Shown: piece after piece, positions 13,132-24,345 of the stretch
Position numbering within the stretch: the first letter of the stretch is position 1
How the letters are laid out: every line of letters starts with the position of its first letter
Origin: Dromaius novaehollandiae
Lineage: Eukaryota > Chordata > Aves > Casuariiformes > Dromaiidae
NCBI RefSeq assembly: GCF_036370855.1
Contig: NC_088100.1
Coordinates: 39,382,563 to 39,446,562, forward strand
DNA: 64,000 nt
Reading direction: 5' to 3'
Notes under the pieces: model-generated
What the model saw: only the letters and a program-made list of their open reading frames with translations
Told to the model about the DNA's origin: nothing
Database searches by the model: none
Translations under genes and position numbers: made by a program

Positions 13132-13573
13132 TCAGTCGCTGGTTGTGAAGGAACTTCCTGCTGAACACAATTCAGGAAAGTAATTTAAGATGTCTTCAGC
13201 TTTAGTTTTGTTAGGAAGGATGGGAGGCAGATTTTGCTTGGCCAAGTCTGGTGGTAAGGGGATAGATGGATAACTTTCAGCCATGTTCAATCCCTGCACC
13301 TCTTCCCACCTGTTTTGATAAGTATGAGCTGTAGGCCAACTTTTTGATGATATCTTGGGGGGCTTTAAACTGGCTGTCAAAATCTGGGTACCCCTGGTGA
13401 ACTGCAGAATTCAGAAGTCCTTCACCAAAATAACAGGTAGCTATGGGAAAGCTTGGGTCTGGGGACTGTTGGATAGGAGAGGACACTAGGGAGTTGGGAA
13501 TGCTGGAAAAGACACTAAGGGAGGTAGGACAAAACTTTGTGGTAAACCAAGTTTGTTTAGCTCTGCTGCTCAT
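13132..13573 (-). pseudogene. possible decayed retrocopy of unknown gene (frameshifted)
   Basis: On the minus strand an open frame of 98 codons (13573 to 13277) is followed, in another frame, by an overlapping open frame of 82 codons (13380 to 13132). Joined by a single frameshift near 13300-13380, they would give about 140 residues of mixed polar, proline-containing, protein-like composition, unlike the hydrophobic or lysine-rich products of most chance frames here. I recognise no family, and there is no poly-A tail at the 3' side. A chance pair of overlapping frames is a serious alternative; the plus strand is also open at 13443-13895. Confidence 0.2.
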
Positions 13574-16529
13574 GGAACAAGAGCTGTCCTGTGCTGCTTT
13601 GTGCTTCCCTTGTCTATCTTCTCAATTTTATATGATATCCTCCTCACATCTAATCTTCTCCATCTGCCTGCTATTTAGTTTCTCTCTTTTTTGTCATATA
13701 AAGTCATCCAGGCTAAAAACAGATATAGATGAAGTTTTGTTTCTCTTTTATATAAAAAGAGAGAGAGAAAAAAAGCCCAGCTTGCAACAGAACCAGACCA
13801 GTTTACCAAAGCTGCCCACTCATTCCCAGCCAGGCTGGGGACATTTTATTCAAACAAGCCCTTCCAATATTTCACAAAGCCAATTCCTTGACTGATGAGG
13901 TTTTACTAAACCACTAAAGAAAAACCGCCTCCCTTCTGCAGTTTACTCATCTCTACCAGGATAGAATTAAATTTTACACATTGAGAAAAGTGGGTTTTTT
14001 TTTTTTTCCTGCAACTAAGATACAGAATGCACATAACTGGCAGTGGACATCACTGTAGCATTATGAAATAAAGCTTCATTACATTCAGGTAAGTGACCAG
14101 TACAAGAGAACACTCTGAAGTAATTTCTGATTTGGGCTGGTGGTTGACATAACGAAGCAAGCTTTGGGGAGGACAGTTTATTTACCTTGCAACAGCAAAA
14201 TCTACCATCTCTGAACTACATTGCTTCACCAGATTAACACACTAGGAAAGAACTTTTTAGAAAAAAAAAATGCTATAACATAAAGAGAAGGAAACAGAAG
14301 CAGGAACACAATTCTATGTTACCTCAAGAAAGATGAGACTGGATATTGGTAATCATTTGCAAAGGATACAGTGAAAACATCATAGCAGAAATATCCACTT
14401 GAAACAGAGACTGGAAGTCAGCCAAAACCCCTAAACTGTGGACGACAAATCATGGTTGCGTAAGACATCCCCCAAATCATGGTAGAAACTAAACAGGGGA
14501 GTGAGCACAGCAGATGTTTGGAGGTCATTAACAGGAGCTCAGTTTTCCTTGCCTGGTGGCTACCTCTACAGATATCTGATTCCCAGAAACTTCCTTGACC
14601 TCCAAACATCTGCTTGCTTCCCCCATTTTCTTTGCAAGCATATTGCAGAGTGCCTCATGCAATCATAACATTTTCAGTCCTTTCTGATGAAAGATTTGTA
14701 TCTCACTCCCCTAAATCACTAAGGAAAGTATTTTAGAGGTCTGAACCTACCATGAGTTATGATAGGACCTTCACATTCATTGTGGTTGATGCTAAACTGA
14801 ATTACCTGGCTTTTGCTGCAGGCTGAGAGTGTGCATGTAAACTATGCAAATAAACTAATATAGAGTACTTTGTTCTTGTGATTTGAACTCTTAGACACTT
14901 TCCTTCTGGTCTATACTGTGCTATTTTACTGTATTTCTTTATCTGCTGTCCTTTTTCAAGTCCTCAGTCTCCATGAGAACTAGATATGCCCTAGACAGTT
15001 TTATTACTTTGCAAAACATGGAGGCCAAGCACATATTTCCAAGTATGATTGCTACTGCTTTTCCTTCTTCTGGTGGTCAAGTTTATCTAGTGAAAGTTGT
15101 TATGTACAATGAGCTCTGGTATTGCTCAGGAGTCTATTATCTGTAGGTATTTTAAAAATTTTCCCTGGTGACAGTAATAGCCAGAGTCATTTTTCCTTTT
15201 TGGATGAGTACTACCTTTTCTGCTCTTTTTTTCTCAGAATTTCCCACCCCACCCCCCCCATTTTTCCTGGAAATCAGAAATCGATTACATGTGCTACAAT
15301 AAGCTTCCTTGCTAATCCCCTCAAATCCCTCATCACACATGTCTAGCAGATAGCATGTTTCTTGTGTGATCACACATTCTAAGCATCCTCCTCATAGTAA
15401 GAGATGTTTCTAGAGTAAATATTTCCTCTGAATTTTCTAATTTACTAAGGTTTTCTTTTCTTCTTTTACTGAAGTGTTTTGTTAATCTGTTTCTCAGACA
15501 GATCTCGGTATCCCAGCCATTCTGGAGTCACTGTTCTCTTTCTCTGCTCAGCATGCTTACCCGAATAAGGTGTTTATTTGGATTGAGGATCTGATTTTTC
15601 AACAAAGCACTCACTATATCTGTGGATAGAGAGGGACCAAGTCCCCTTTTCATGATTCAGATCCAGGTGGCAACATTGGCTTTAGGATTTAGAAGTAAAG
15701 AATACCTTGGAGTTAAAAACTGAAAACCCAGCCTAGGAAGCCTAACTCAGAGACTGTTGAGAGAGCCCCACAGTCAGCAGCCACCCCCAAACTTTCAGGT
15801 TATTTAGTGGTTTCTTTCGTTCTCCCTCACTCTTTTGATGTCCCTGGGGGTTCTCTCTATGGCCACATTTTTTTTCACTTGCTATTCCTTAATACGATAA
15901 AATGATCACATGCCTTTCCTTACTGTCTCAGTGCTGAAATCACACTAGTCCTCCCACTGCCCTACAGCCCTTTGCATCTCAGCTCCTGCCCTAATTTCTG
16001 CTCATTTCTCTGAGTGACTGTGGTCAGGTTCAGCTCAGCCGGTCTGAAACATGGCAGGAAACCTCCTCCTGAAGGAGCTAGTTTGGAGTTTGGGGAGCTA
16101 AGCTTTGACTCTGCGCTCCACCTCGAGCTGCCTGAGGCCAATGGGAAGGTGCACCTCCTGTGCTGCAGCTACTCTTACGTGGGTGGACACAGGTGGTCAG
16201 TTCCTGGGAGAGGAGCAGCAGGCTGAAACCAGAGCCAAGCAAAGCTGGGGAGGCTTTGGTCTGAAAATGGAAATGCTTTGAAGAGCCGGCTGAGTTATTG
16301 TCTCTGCCCTCCAGAGAAGGTTTACAGCCCTAGAAGGGCATAGCCTGGGAGCCATGTTGGATTTCTTGAATGTCCTTGACTTGGACAGACCAGGTACTTA
16401 GTGCCAAATGCTGCCCTTTCCTGTTTGCTAGGGAAGTAATCCCTTCCTCCCAGGCGAGTGCAAAGCCACTGTGATCCAGCCACCCTGAGGATGGATTACT
16501 ATGGTTTATGTGTCTTGAGCTAAACTTAC
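13574..16529. other. non-coding stretch, no gene seen
   Basis: No supported gene. It holds a GA-rich run near 13757-13776, a 13-base T run at 13995-14007 and a short C-rich tract near 15246-15259. A GC-richer stretch with several CpGs occurs at about 16015-16260, just upstream of the LINE relic, with an uninformative 70-codon frame. Confidence 0.55.
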
Positions 16530-16950
16530 AGGTGATACACAGGCTCTAGCTGGTACAGAAAAGAGCCATCCACCATATTCCTTGCTCAGGCCACCATATG
16601 CACATCGTTCTGTATGCACATCCCTCTGATGGCTTCCTGTCAGCTTCTAAAGGCAGTTTGAGGACACAGTCTTAATCTCTGAAGCAATTAATGGCTCAGG
16701 TCCCAGCTACATCAAAGGCTGAGCTTTGATCTCTAAACAACTACGACAGCTGCGCTCCTCTGGGACGGTGGACTTTCAGACCTGCTGACAAAGGCGTAAC
16801 AGTATCCAGTAGCTAGGAGCCGAAGTTCAACAAAGTCAACCTGACCTGAATAAGAAGCGATTTCCTAGCTGTGAGATTAATTAAACATGGGAGCACTTTA
16901 CCGTGGAAGGCTGCAGATTACAGTCATTTGGACTCTTCAGGGTAAGTGCA
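16530..16950 (+). mobile_element. relic of an L2-type LINE (3' part of reverse transcriptase ORF)
   Basis: Translation of the plus strand in the frame starting at 16630 gives W-L-P-V, then a stop at 16648, then a stretch reading EAINGSGPSYIKG (16681-16719), another stop, and LRQLRSSGT (16741-16767). This order, WLPV followed by a KALNGLxPSYL-like block and an RxLRSS block, is the hallmark of the C-terminal end of the L2/Rex-like LINE ORF2 protein. Upstream, with a frame change, about 16545-16620 resembles the matching LVQ-N-AAR...HITPVL block. There are at least three in-frame stops and frameshifts, so it is long dead. The exact clade (L2 versus another WLPV-bearing clade) and the ends are uncertain. 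Confidence 0.7.
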
Positions 16951-19900
16951 GGTATGTTTATAAAAAGCATGCTCTTGCTTCTGGCAACACAGTGACTTAG
17001 GACTAGGTTTGCAGAGGGAAGGAAGAGGCTGGCCTGTGCAGTCCCAGTGGTCTTCACTGGTCTTGGACTCTGGGAACTGGCAGGTTCCCTTGGTCATGCC
17101 GTTCTCTCATGGTCATTGAGAGAAGGAGGAATGGCCTAGTAATACTTGCCTTTATTGACGAAGACAGTATTTCAAAGGAATCTTATGTTTCTCAGCAGTA
17201 GAAAGCAAAACGCTGCCTGATAAGTGATGGTCTGGATGAAACCTGGGAATGCTATGATTTTGTTTTGCCTTCCTCTGAAGAACCAAGGGGTCTGGCGCCT
17301 CACTCTAGTGACTTTGCCTTGTATTGGCCAGTCTGAGCTAAACTCGATAGCTGCAGGGCTGCAAAAGCACAGAGCCTAGGAAAGGCTTCAAAACCCATTT
17401 GGGAAAATGAGTAAATACCCAGTTAGCACAGGCTGAGTTCTGAGCTAGTGAGTGACGTGCCACAGCAGGACAGATCAGTGCTCTGAGGTGGTGCAGCAAA
17501 CCTGCTGGAAATGCTTAGCACACCAGCACTGCTCAGCTTGCACCGTCAAGCTTCTCTGTGCACTTGGCTGAGAAAGGGATTTTCCTTTCCATCAGATCAG
17601 TAGGGACTCCAGGGATATTTTGACTTCTTCTTTATCATGGTACTGGTTTGTCTACTGGAATAATTTGAACATATCCTGCCTAATCAGGTCCACACAGGGC
17701 AGGGATCTCCTGGCTGATTTTATTCTCTGCCTGTGGTAATCTCGCAAAGCCTGAAGAGCCTCAGTCTTTGAGCAAGGTACATATGGTTATCTGAATGGCC
17801 TGGAGCACCCATGAGAACAAAGTGAGTCATCAAGCTGTTTTTTCTGCCTTACATTTTATGAAAACAAGAAAGCTAAGGGTGATTCATGCCAAGGTTCTGG
17901 GCTACCATAAGTCTTTTTTTTTTTTCTGGACATGTCCTCTTTTCCTCTTTCTCAGAAGATTTTTGGTGAACAGAGTCAGGCCAGTGTCTGGTTTTTGAAG
18001 TATTATCTGTGAGGAGAGGTAGACAGAGGCTGTCTGTGCTGCCCAGTGGGATGTCAGCTGTAGGTGCTGGTGGTCCATGGGAGCTGGCCTGAGCATGGGC
18101 CTGAAATGCTGGGAGCTGGGAAAGTGGGTTCCTGCTGTGCTCTCTGGACAGCCATGGAGCCCATCTGGGAGCTACTAGAAAAGGCCCTCCTTAGGGGCAG
18201 GGACAGAGGCAGAAAACTCTCTCTCTCCCCTCTCTTCCACCCAGGGCTACCACATGCTCTGTGCACATGGCAAATGCTGCACCCTCCTCACTGTTTTCAA
18301 AAATGTAGTAACCTTATCCAGGTGACACAGCCTTCCAAACTCCAGCAGTCTTCAGGAAACACTGGCAATTCAAATTACAATTCAGACTCTTCCTTTTATT
18401 CCCAAACTCACACCAAAGTCCACACTTTCATCAAGAAATAGCTGTAATAGAGATAAAGCAATTCCTGCAGTCCTCTTTGAGATTTCTGATGATGAGCTTT
18501 CTGATGATGGGGAAAAAAAGAAGATATGTCCTATAAAGCAAATGGATCTACAGTAACTGTAGCTCTTAATTTTCATATCATTATGACTAATTCTACTACT
18601 ATGCCTTATTTTTTGGGTTCAGCCCTCATAACTTTTTTTTCTTTTTGTCTCACATTGGCCACTTTTTGCTGACTTCTCCCTCCACAGCATTTCATATTTT
18701 TATCCTGTTATTCAGATTGTCCAGGTTCTGATCATCTTCTTTCCACTGTGGCAACTTCTACCTCATGACCTTTCTTGCGTATAAAAATACAACTTCAAAA
18801 ATGATCCACCTTGCTGTCAAGGTGGATACATTCTCTCCTGCATTGTTTCTATGTCACTTCTGCTTTACATGTTGTTCAAAATAGGTTTTATTCTGCTAAT
18901 GCAGACCATCAACTGCAGCCAGGTGCTCCTTGGTCATATGTGATTGCTTTTCTTTACCTTCTCATTCATGTATATGCATGTCTCACTCTATTCTGTATGT
19001 TGTAAAGCTTGCCCTCAACTTGTCCACTATATATTCGTCTTCATATATTTCCCATGGGATCCATCAGTCAGTCCATTCTAAATTATACTGTTTTTGTTGC
19101 TGCCTCCACAAGCTCAAGCCAAAGCAACAAGTAATACTTCCCTCTGATGGTTACATTCTGCACTATCGATGTATGTTGCTTTATTTGCCCATTTGTATTG
19201 CAACTAAGTCTTCATGCCAAGTTCCTGATCCTCTCTGGGTAAATAAATAGTCCCAGAATACACAAGGGAACTCAAAGCCCTCATTAAAAAACTGAAATGG
19301 TAGTTTTCGAAAGAATGAAGCCAGCTAATGAAGTCCTGCAAAATTTGATTTGCTGAGCAATGTTCTCCAGCCTATTCATTTTTAAAATCATAGTACTTTA
19401 TGTTATAAAATGTCTGAAGCCTTTGAATTTTCCCTTTGGCCATCATTAGGTCGTATTTCAAATTCCTGGCACTCTTATTTAAATCTTCAATAAGTTAAAT
19501 CGTTATGAGACATATTTTGAGTCTGTAATACTTTCCCCAAGTATACACAGAACATAAATCAAATATTCATCATATAATCATGATTCAAATATATAATGTT
19601 CCAGACATGTTTAGAGCAAATGTAGATAACTTTAATTAAGGAAGTTGTGGGATTAGAAGTGAGATGTAATGGGTGGCAAACTGGCAATTTTTTTATCAGT
19701 GGAGCCTCACAGAAAGTATCATGTTTAAGCTGTCTCTCCTTTCCTTTTGCCTCAGCACTTTTTTCCCACCCATCTTTGGTCTTTATTAGAGGGTACTGTT
19801 TTCACCTGTTCTCTGCTGGAGTTATCGTTATGAGTATGCACAAGTATACATATCATGGTTGTGTTCAGTTGTTAAAAAGCCTTAGAAATTGTCAGCGTTG

Positions 19901-22900
19901 CTGAATACATTCTCAACAAAATTAAGACCCAATGAACAATTTCAAAATAAGATTTTTCTTCAGAATTTCAATGAAACGCATTCCAAATGGAAGTAGCTTT
20001 CACCAGAATGAGGTAGAACATTAATGAAGTCATTAATATACTTTTAGAAGTCAAGAGAGATACTTTTAATTTCCTCCAACTGGAGTAAACATAAGCCAAA
20101 CCCTCCAAAACCTTCAAAATGATGCAAAAGAACTTTGCACAGAGTTCAGCAAATAGAAAGCAACAGAGCTCCTAGAGGAAGCTGGAGGTGGCCTAACTGC
20201 CCCAATCTTTCATTCTTCCTCAGCTGCCCTCCTGCAAAATATCCCTATGACCTCCTGCCAGTGAAGTGTCCTCACATCCAGTGAAGTAGGTAACAGTGCA
20301 CTGGAACACAGTATAGTATCTTGAGAAGTCCCGCAGTAGGATCTGATTTGTGCCACAACCACGATTGTTATTTCACTGTTGGCCTCAAAGAAAAACCAAG
20401 CCCAAAGTAAAAAAACAGAAGCAAACACCCCAATAATTTTAGTCGTCTTTGGCTCCTCTGCCCATTGCTTAGCATGGGACATCATTTTTTGTCAGTGGCT
20501 GGGTGAACAGCATGTGGTGACATGCACAGAAGCCAAATAAATGGGGATGATTTATACACATTTTTGTCCTGGTAGCACCTTTTGGGGATAAAAAGTTCAA
20601 ATGGTGTACCCAGTGCCATTCCTTCTGTTGACATATATCATCTACCAAATGCACTTGAGGATTTGTGTTCCTGGCCTGTTTCAATAAGTTTGTTTTCCTG
20701 ACCAGTCTTGTTTTCTACTCTGAAAGATCTATAAACCTGAAGAAGATGTAGCTGGATGGCTGCTCAGTGATAGCAGATACCCAATCTGCTCTTCCCTGTT
20801 GAGCCTGCTTTGGCCTCCTGACACTGGCAAGTTCCAGGGGTGCACATTCACAGAAGAACTAATTGGGGAAGGAGGGGAATGTGATATTGTCCTATTCTCT
20901 TACCTAAGGCAATGTTACTAGTACTGTGCTTTCACTATCACTGTATGCATACAGGAGTTTCCAAAATGAAGGCAGAGATATTTCAGTTGTCCTTACAAGG
21001 CAAAGGCAAGGACAGTGGCCTGGTTTGTAACCACAATGCACAGGAACCCTGGGTTCCTGAGGCTGCCAGGGAAACATGTTTCCTTTCAAATAATACTTCC
21101 CCCCCTCCACCACAGCTGTATCCTATATGATATCTATATGGCCCAGTGCAAAGCCACAGCCATCATCACTGACACAGCATGTGGAGAAAAGAGAAAAATA
21201 AATTCAATCTTTACTTCTTTACAAGTCAGGTTTTGACTGTGAAGGGGTTATTCCTACTACTTTTTCTGTGTCTAACACAAGTACCACGACTACCACCACA
21301 AGTCAGCAAACACACCAGCAGCACTCAGAGCAGGGGGAGAAAAGTGGCTGTACTCCAAAGGACACATTTCCAGCAAACACCCAGCTGAGAGCATTCAAAA
21401 CCAGCTGGAATGTCTGTTTAGTGTTCGGATCACCTCACAGGGTCTCACATGTGGCTTCTTCGCTGCGTACAATAGTAGCAATATAACCAAAGTGCTCAGA
21501 AATTCAAGTCGCTCTTCTGCCACCTCACTTGTCTTAATTTGAATGGAGTTTCTTTGGTCGGGTCAGGTATGAAGAGTATAGGATGTTTCCATCCACTTTA
21601 TTTATTCTACGAAACTCTAAAAACTTTTTTCTGGAATCCAGCAAGATAAAAACTTCCCTCTTCAGATTTTCCTTCCCAGCGCCAGGGAGCTGAACCTGCT
21701 CTGCATGTGCTGTGAGCATAGAGCAATAGGACGGAGCAGATGAGAGCTCTCTGCATCACTGGAAGATGCAGATGGAGTGGGACCAAAAGCAGAGACAATA
21801 TATCCAATACCTCTTCTACACTCTACTTCAATTTCTATTTCCATGAATTCTTCACCCAGTCCTGCCCTTTTTCATCTCATGTTCTTGAGGATACATGAGA
21901 GCTAGCAGTGGCATAGCAGGAGTGGCAGGAACTTGGGAATAAGGAATGAAACAGGACCTCCATTAGCCTATGATTACCCTCGCTTTCCACTATTTTTGTA
22001 ACCCTGGATCTCGATGTGGATGCAATGCTTGCATGCTTAAAAGCTGCATGAAACTGTGAGGCATGAAATGCTATCGGAGTCCTTTAATTAATATTTAATC
22101 TCTCTGATGTCTATGAGCAGCCTTCAGTCATGCTTACAGGGAAGATAATAACATTTTTTGCTTTGCTTCACCTGTCTAGGAACTTCAGGGTCCTGGCTTG
22201 TATACATAGACCTACATTCAATCAGAATTTAGCCTGCTCAGTATTTAAATGCAGTCATATAGATACACACATACAAATATATATATACACACACCCAAAT
22301 ATGTGTTCACTATACATAGAATATATATTGACTATGTATTTAAAGTACATTTATTTTTCAGTGTTGACTTCTTTGATAAAGTCAAATTATCCAATTTCTG
22401 CACTTTCTAGTAGAAAAAAAAAGGCAGACAGGACAGGCAACTTGGTTATACTCACCAATGAAAAAACTTTAATATTCCCCTAGATTTTGAGGCCAGATGG
22501 AACCAGTCGTGACCCTCCAGCCTGATTTCCTGGGAAATGTCAGCATCATGCTCACAACTCTAGGTTAAACTAGTGCTTATGAACACAATGAAGCAGGAAG
22601 AGCATTCCTTGCATTGCCTGGAGGCAGAAGATAGGCTGGTCTGAGGTGATTAGTGGAGAAGAGGTAATAAAAGCCCACATGAAAACTGTGTTATTCAGAA
22701 AACAAGCAGGCCCACATAAGCTGGCAGAGGTCTGTTCTGTATATGGTCCAAGCTCCAACTGCCCATCATACCTTAAATCCATCTTTCCCTACAATACTAT
22801 AGGCAGAGCTCTCCACATCAGCTAAGCAGAAGGGAGACAAAAGTATGCAGGCATATGATGGGGACTTTGAGAAATTCAAGCTTAATGACACAAAGGCAGA

Positions 22901-22976
22901 TCCGGTGAAGACAGGTGAAAAGAAGCAAAACAGCTCAACCTACAGTTTGAAAATATAGTGGTAGGCAATCTATTTT
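16951..22976. other. non-coding stretch, no gene seen
   Basis: No supported gene. Frames of 106-125 codons (for example 18064-18441, 18930-19250, plus strand) lack recognisable domains and overlap frames on the other strand. A 10-11 base T run lies near 17912-17925, and an AT/CA dinucleotide-rich segment at about 22255-22330 (ATATATATATACACACAC). Confidence 0.55.
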
Positions 22977-23003
22977 CTTTCTCTCTCTCTTTTTTTTTTT
23001 TTT
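22977..23003. repeat. CT microsatellite and poly-T tract
   Basis: A pyrimidine run: TTTCTTT leads into five CT units (22981-22990) followed by 14 T (22990-23003). If read on the minus strand it is a poly-A followed by GA units, directly downstream of the minus-strand open frame at 23029-23442. Confidence 0.85.
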
Positions 23004-23028
23004 AATAAGCAATGAGTCTATGGCCAGA

Positions 23029-23442
23029 TTAGCGCATGGAGGTTACAGTAACTGTCCTCTGAGCAGGGTGGCGCAGCATCGCCCTTCTGCTGGTAGCAGA
23101 TGAGTCGGCGACAACCTCCTCAGCAAGGCACCACTGTGGTGTGCTCACACACTTTCCCGTGATACCATCGTGTTGGGCGGCACTCACGGTAAAGGCAATA
23201 AAAAAAGATGGGGTAAATTTGATCGCTGGATGTATATGGGAAGTGGGTATTACCAATTTAGATGTGAGTGAACTTTTGTGACCTGTGTGCTTATCTTCAA
23301 CTATGTCCCAGGTGCTGATGGCACATCTACTGGGCTTCCTTCTTGCCTCCTCTGCAAAACCATGTACCTTAGTTGTTCTGAAACCACATGGCCAGTCCTT
23401 GTTGGAAGGGACGAGTGAACTGTAACTTAAATCTGGGCACAC
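23029..23442 (-). other. unrecognised 137-codon open frame next to poly-A (possible retrocopy)
   Basis: This is the longest uninterrupted minus-strand frame in a patch that carries nine CpG dinucleotides within 23031-23190, unusual for the surrounding DNA. It ends 25 bp before a 14-base A run (minus-strand sense), the layout expected of a retroposed sequence, although no AATAAA signal precedes the A run. The product (starting at an internal Met) is rich in Ser, Thr, Ala and Val with no transmembrane segment, signal peptide or motif that I recognise. It may be part of a processed pseudogene, the internal part of an unrecognised retroelement, or a chance frame kept open by composition. Confidence 0.25.
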
Positions 23443-24204
23443 CTGTAAAAATGGTCTATGATCACTTTTCTAAAGAGAAAGCTATTATATCTTTGGCACA
23501 CCTAGGTGAGGCCCCTTCCAGCAAAACCAGCAACTACCATTTATTCCACTGTCACTTTTTTTGCTGAGAGAACTCTGAGTTTCATCTCTAAAAGCCAGCA
23601 GTCCATGTCTGAATATTGCTTATGCAAAGACCAAATATAGGGTAAGCTGAGGATAAATATACCATGTTCAGGGAATAGGAAGAGTTTATGGGGCTTTTTA
23701 GTAATAGTTCATTAGGAGAAAGTGGAGTACAAGACCATGTTATAAAGCAGACAGGGAACTGGAAGTGAGGTAAGTGAAAGGCATGTGATAATTTCAATTT
23801 ACTGCTTAGTTCTACAGAGTACCACATGGATGTCATCAGCACATATGGATAACTTAGGCTATGGATCTGCTAATGGTAGCTTATGGCATTCCTGCCTGTT
23901 CATCCTCTCTCGCCTGTCACCTCTCCTTGCTTGCAGAGTATGCTGACAGAATGGTTTGTGCAGCAACACAGTGACCCTGCTCGGGCAGTGGGTCTGGATT
24001 TGCAAAATGCTTTCCCCCCCTTGCAAAAAAAAAAAAAGAAAAAAAGTTTTCTTAAAGACAGATTAGTTTCCTAACCTTGTTCACAGACTCTCCCCACAAA
24101 TTGGGAGAAGAGCAGTGGATTGAGTGAGACACAGAAATTCCTCTGGCCTTTGTTGCCACCAGGGACAAGACATCACAGAGCCGCAGTCTTATGTCCTGCT
24201 TCTA
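23443..24204. other. non-coding stretch, no gene seen
   Basis: No supported gene. A 13-base A run preceded by seven C lies at 24014-24037. Confidence 0.55.
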
Positions 24205-24345
24205 GCTTGACTCAAACTCACTGTAGGATGCTGGGAAAGTTACTTGGCATCTGTGCATCTCAATACCTCAATGTCTTCCACTGCAAAGTGGAGTCACTCA
24301 CATTTACCCAACTTGGTGAAGATTTGAGCTATACATGACGTATTC
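24205..24345 (+). mobile_element. MIR-like SINE relic
   Basis: The plus strand follows the order of the MIR consensus: a GACTCAAACTCACTG-like block, then GGGAAAGTTACTTGGCATCTG (compare GGGCAAGTTACTTAACCTCT), CTCAATACCTCAATGTCTTCC, CTGCAAAGTGGAG (compare CTGTAAAATGGGG) and a terminal GGTGAAGATTTGAGCTATACATG (compare GTGAGGATTAAATGAGTTAATACATG). Matches are spread along about 140 bp in collinear order, which makes chance unlikely. MIR is an ancient tRNA-derived SINE shared across amniotes, so such divergence is expected. The 5' tRNA-like head is not recognisable. Confidence 0.7.
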
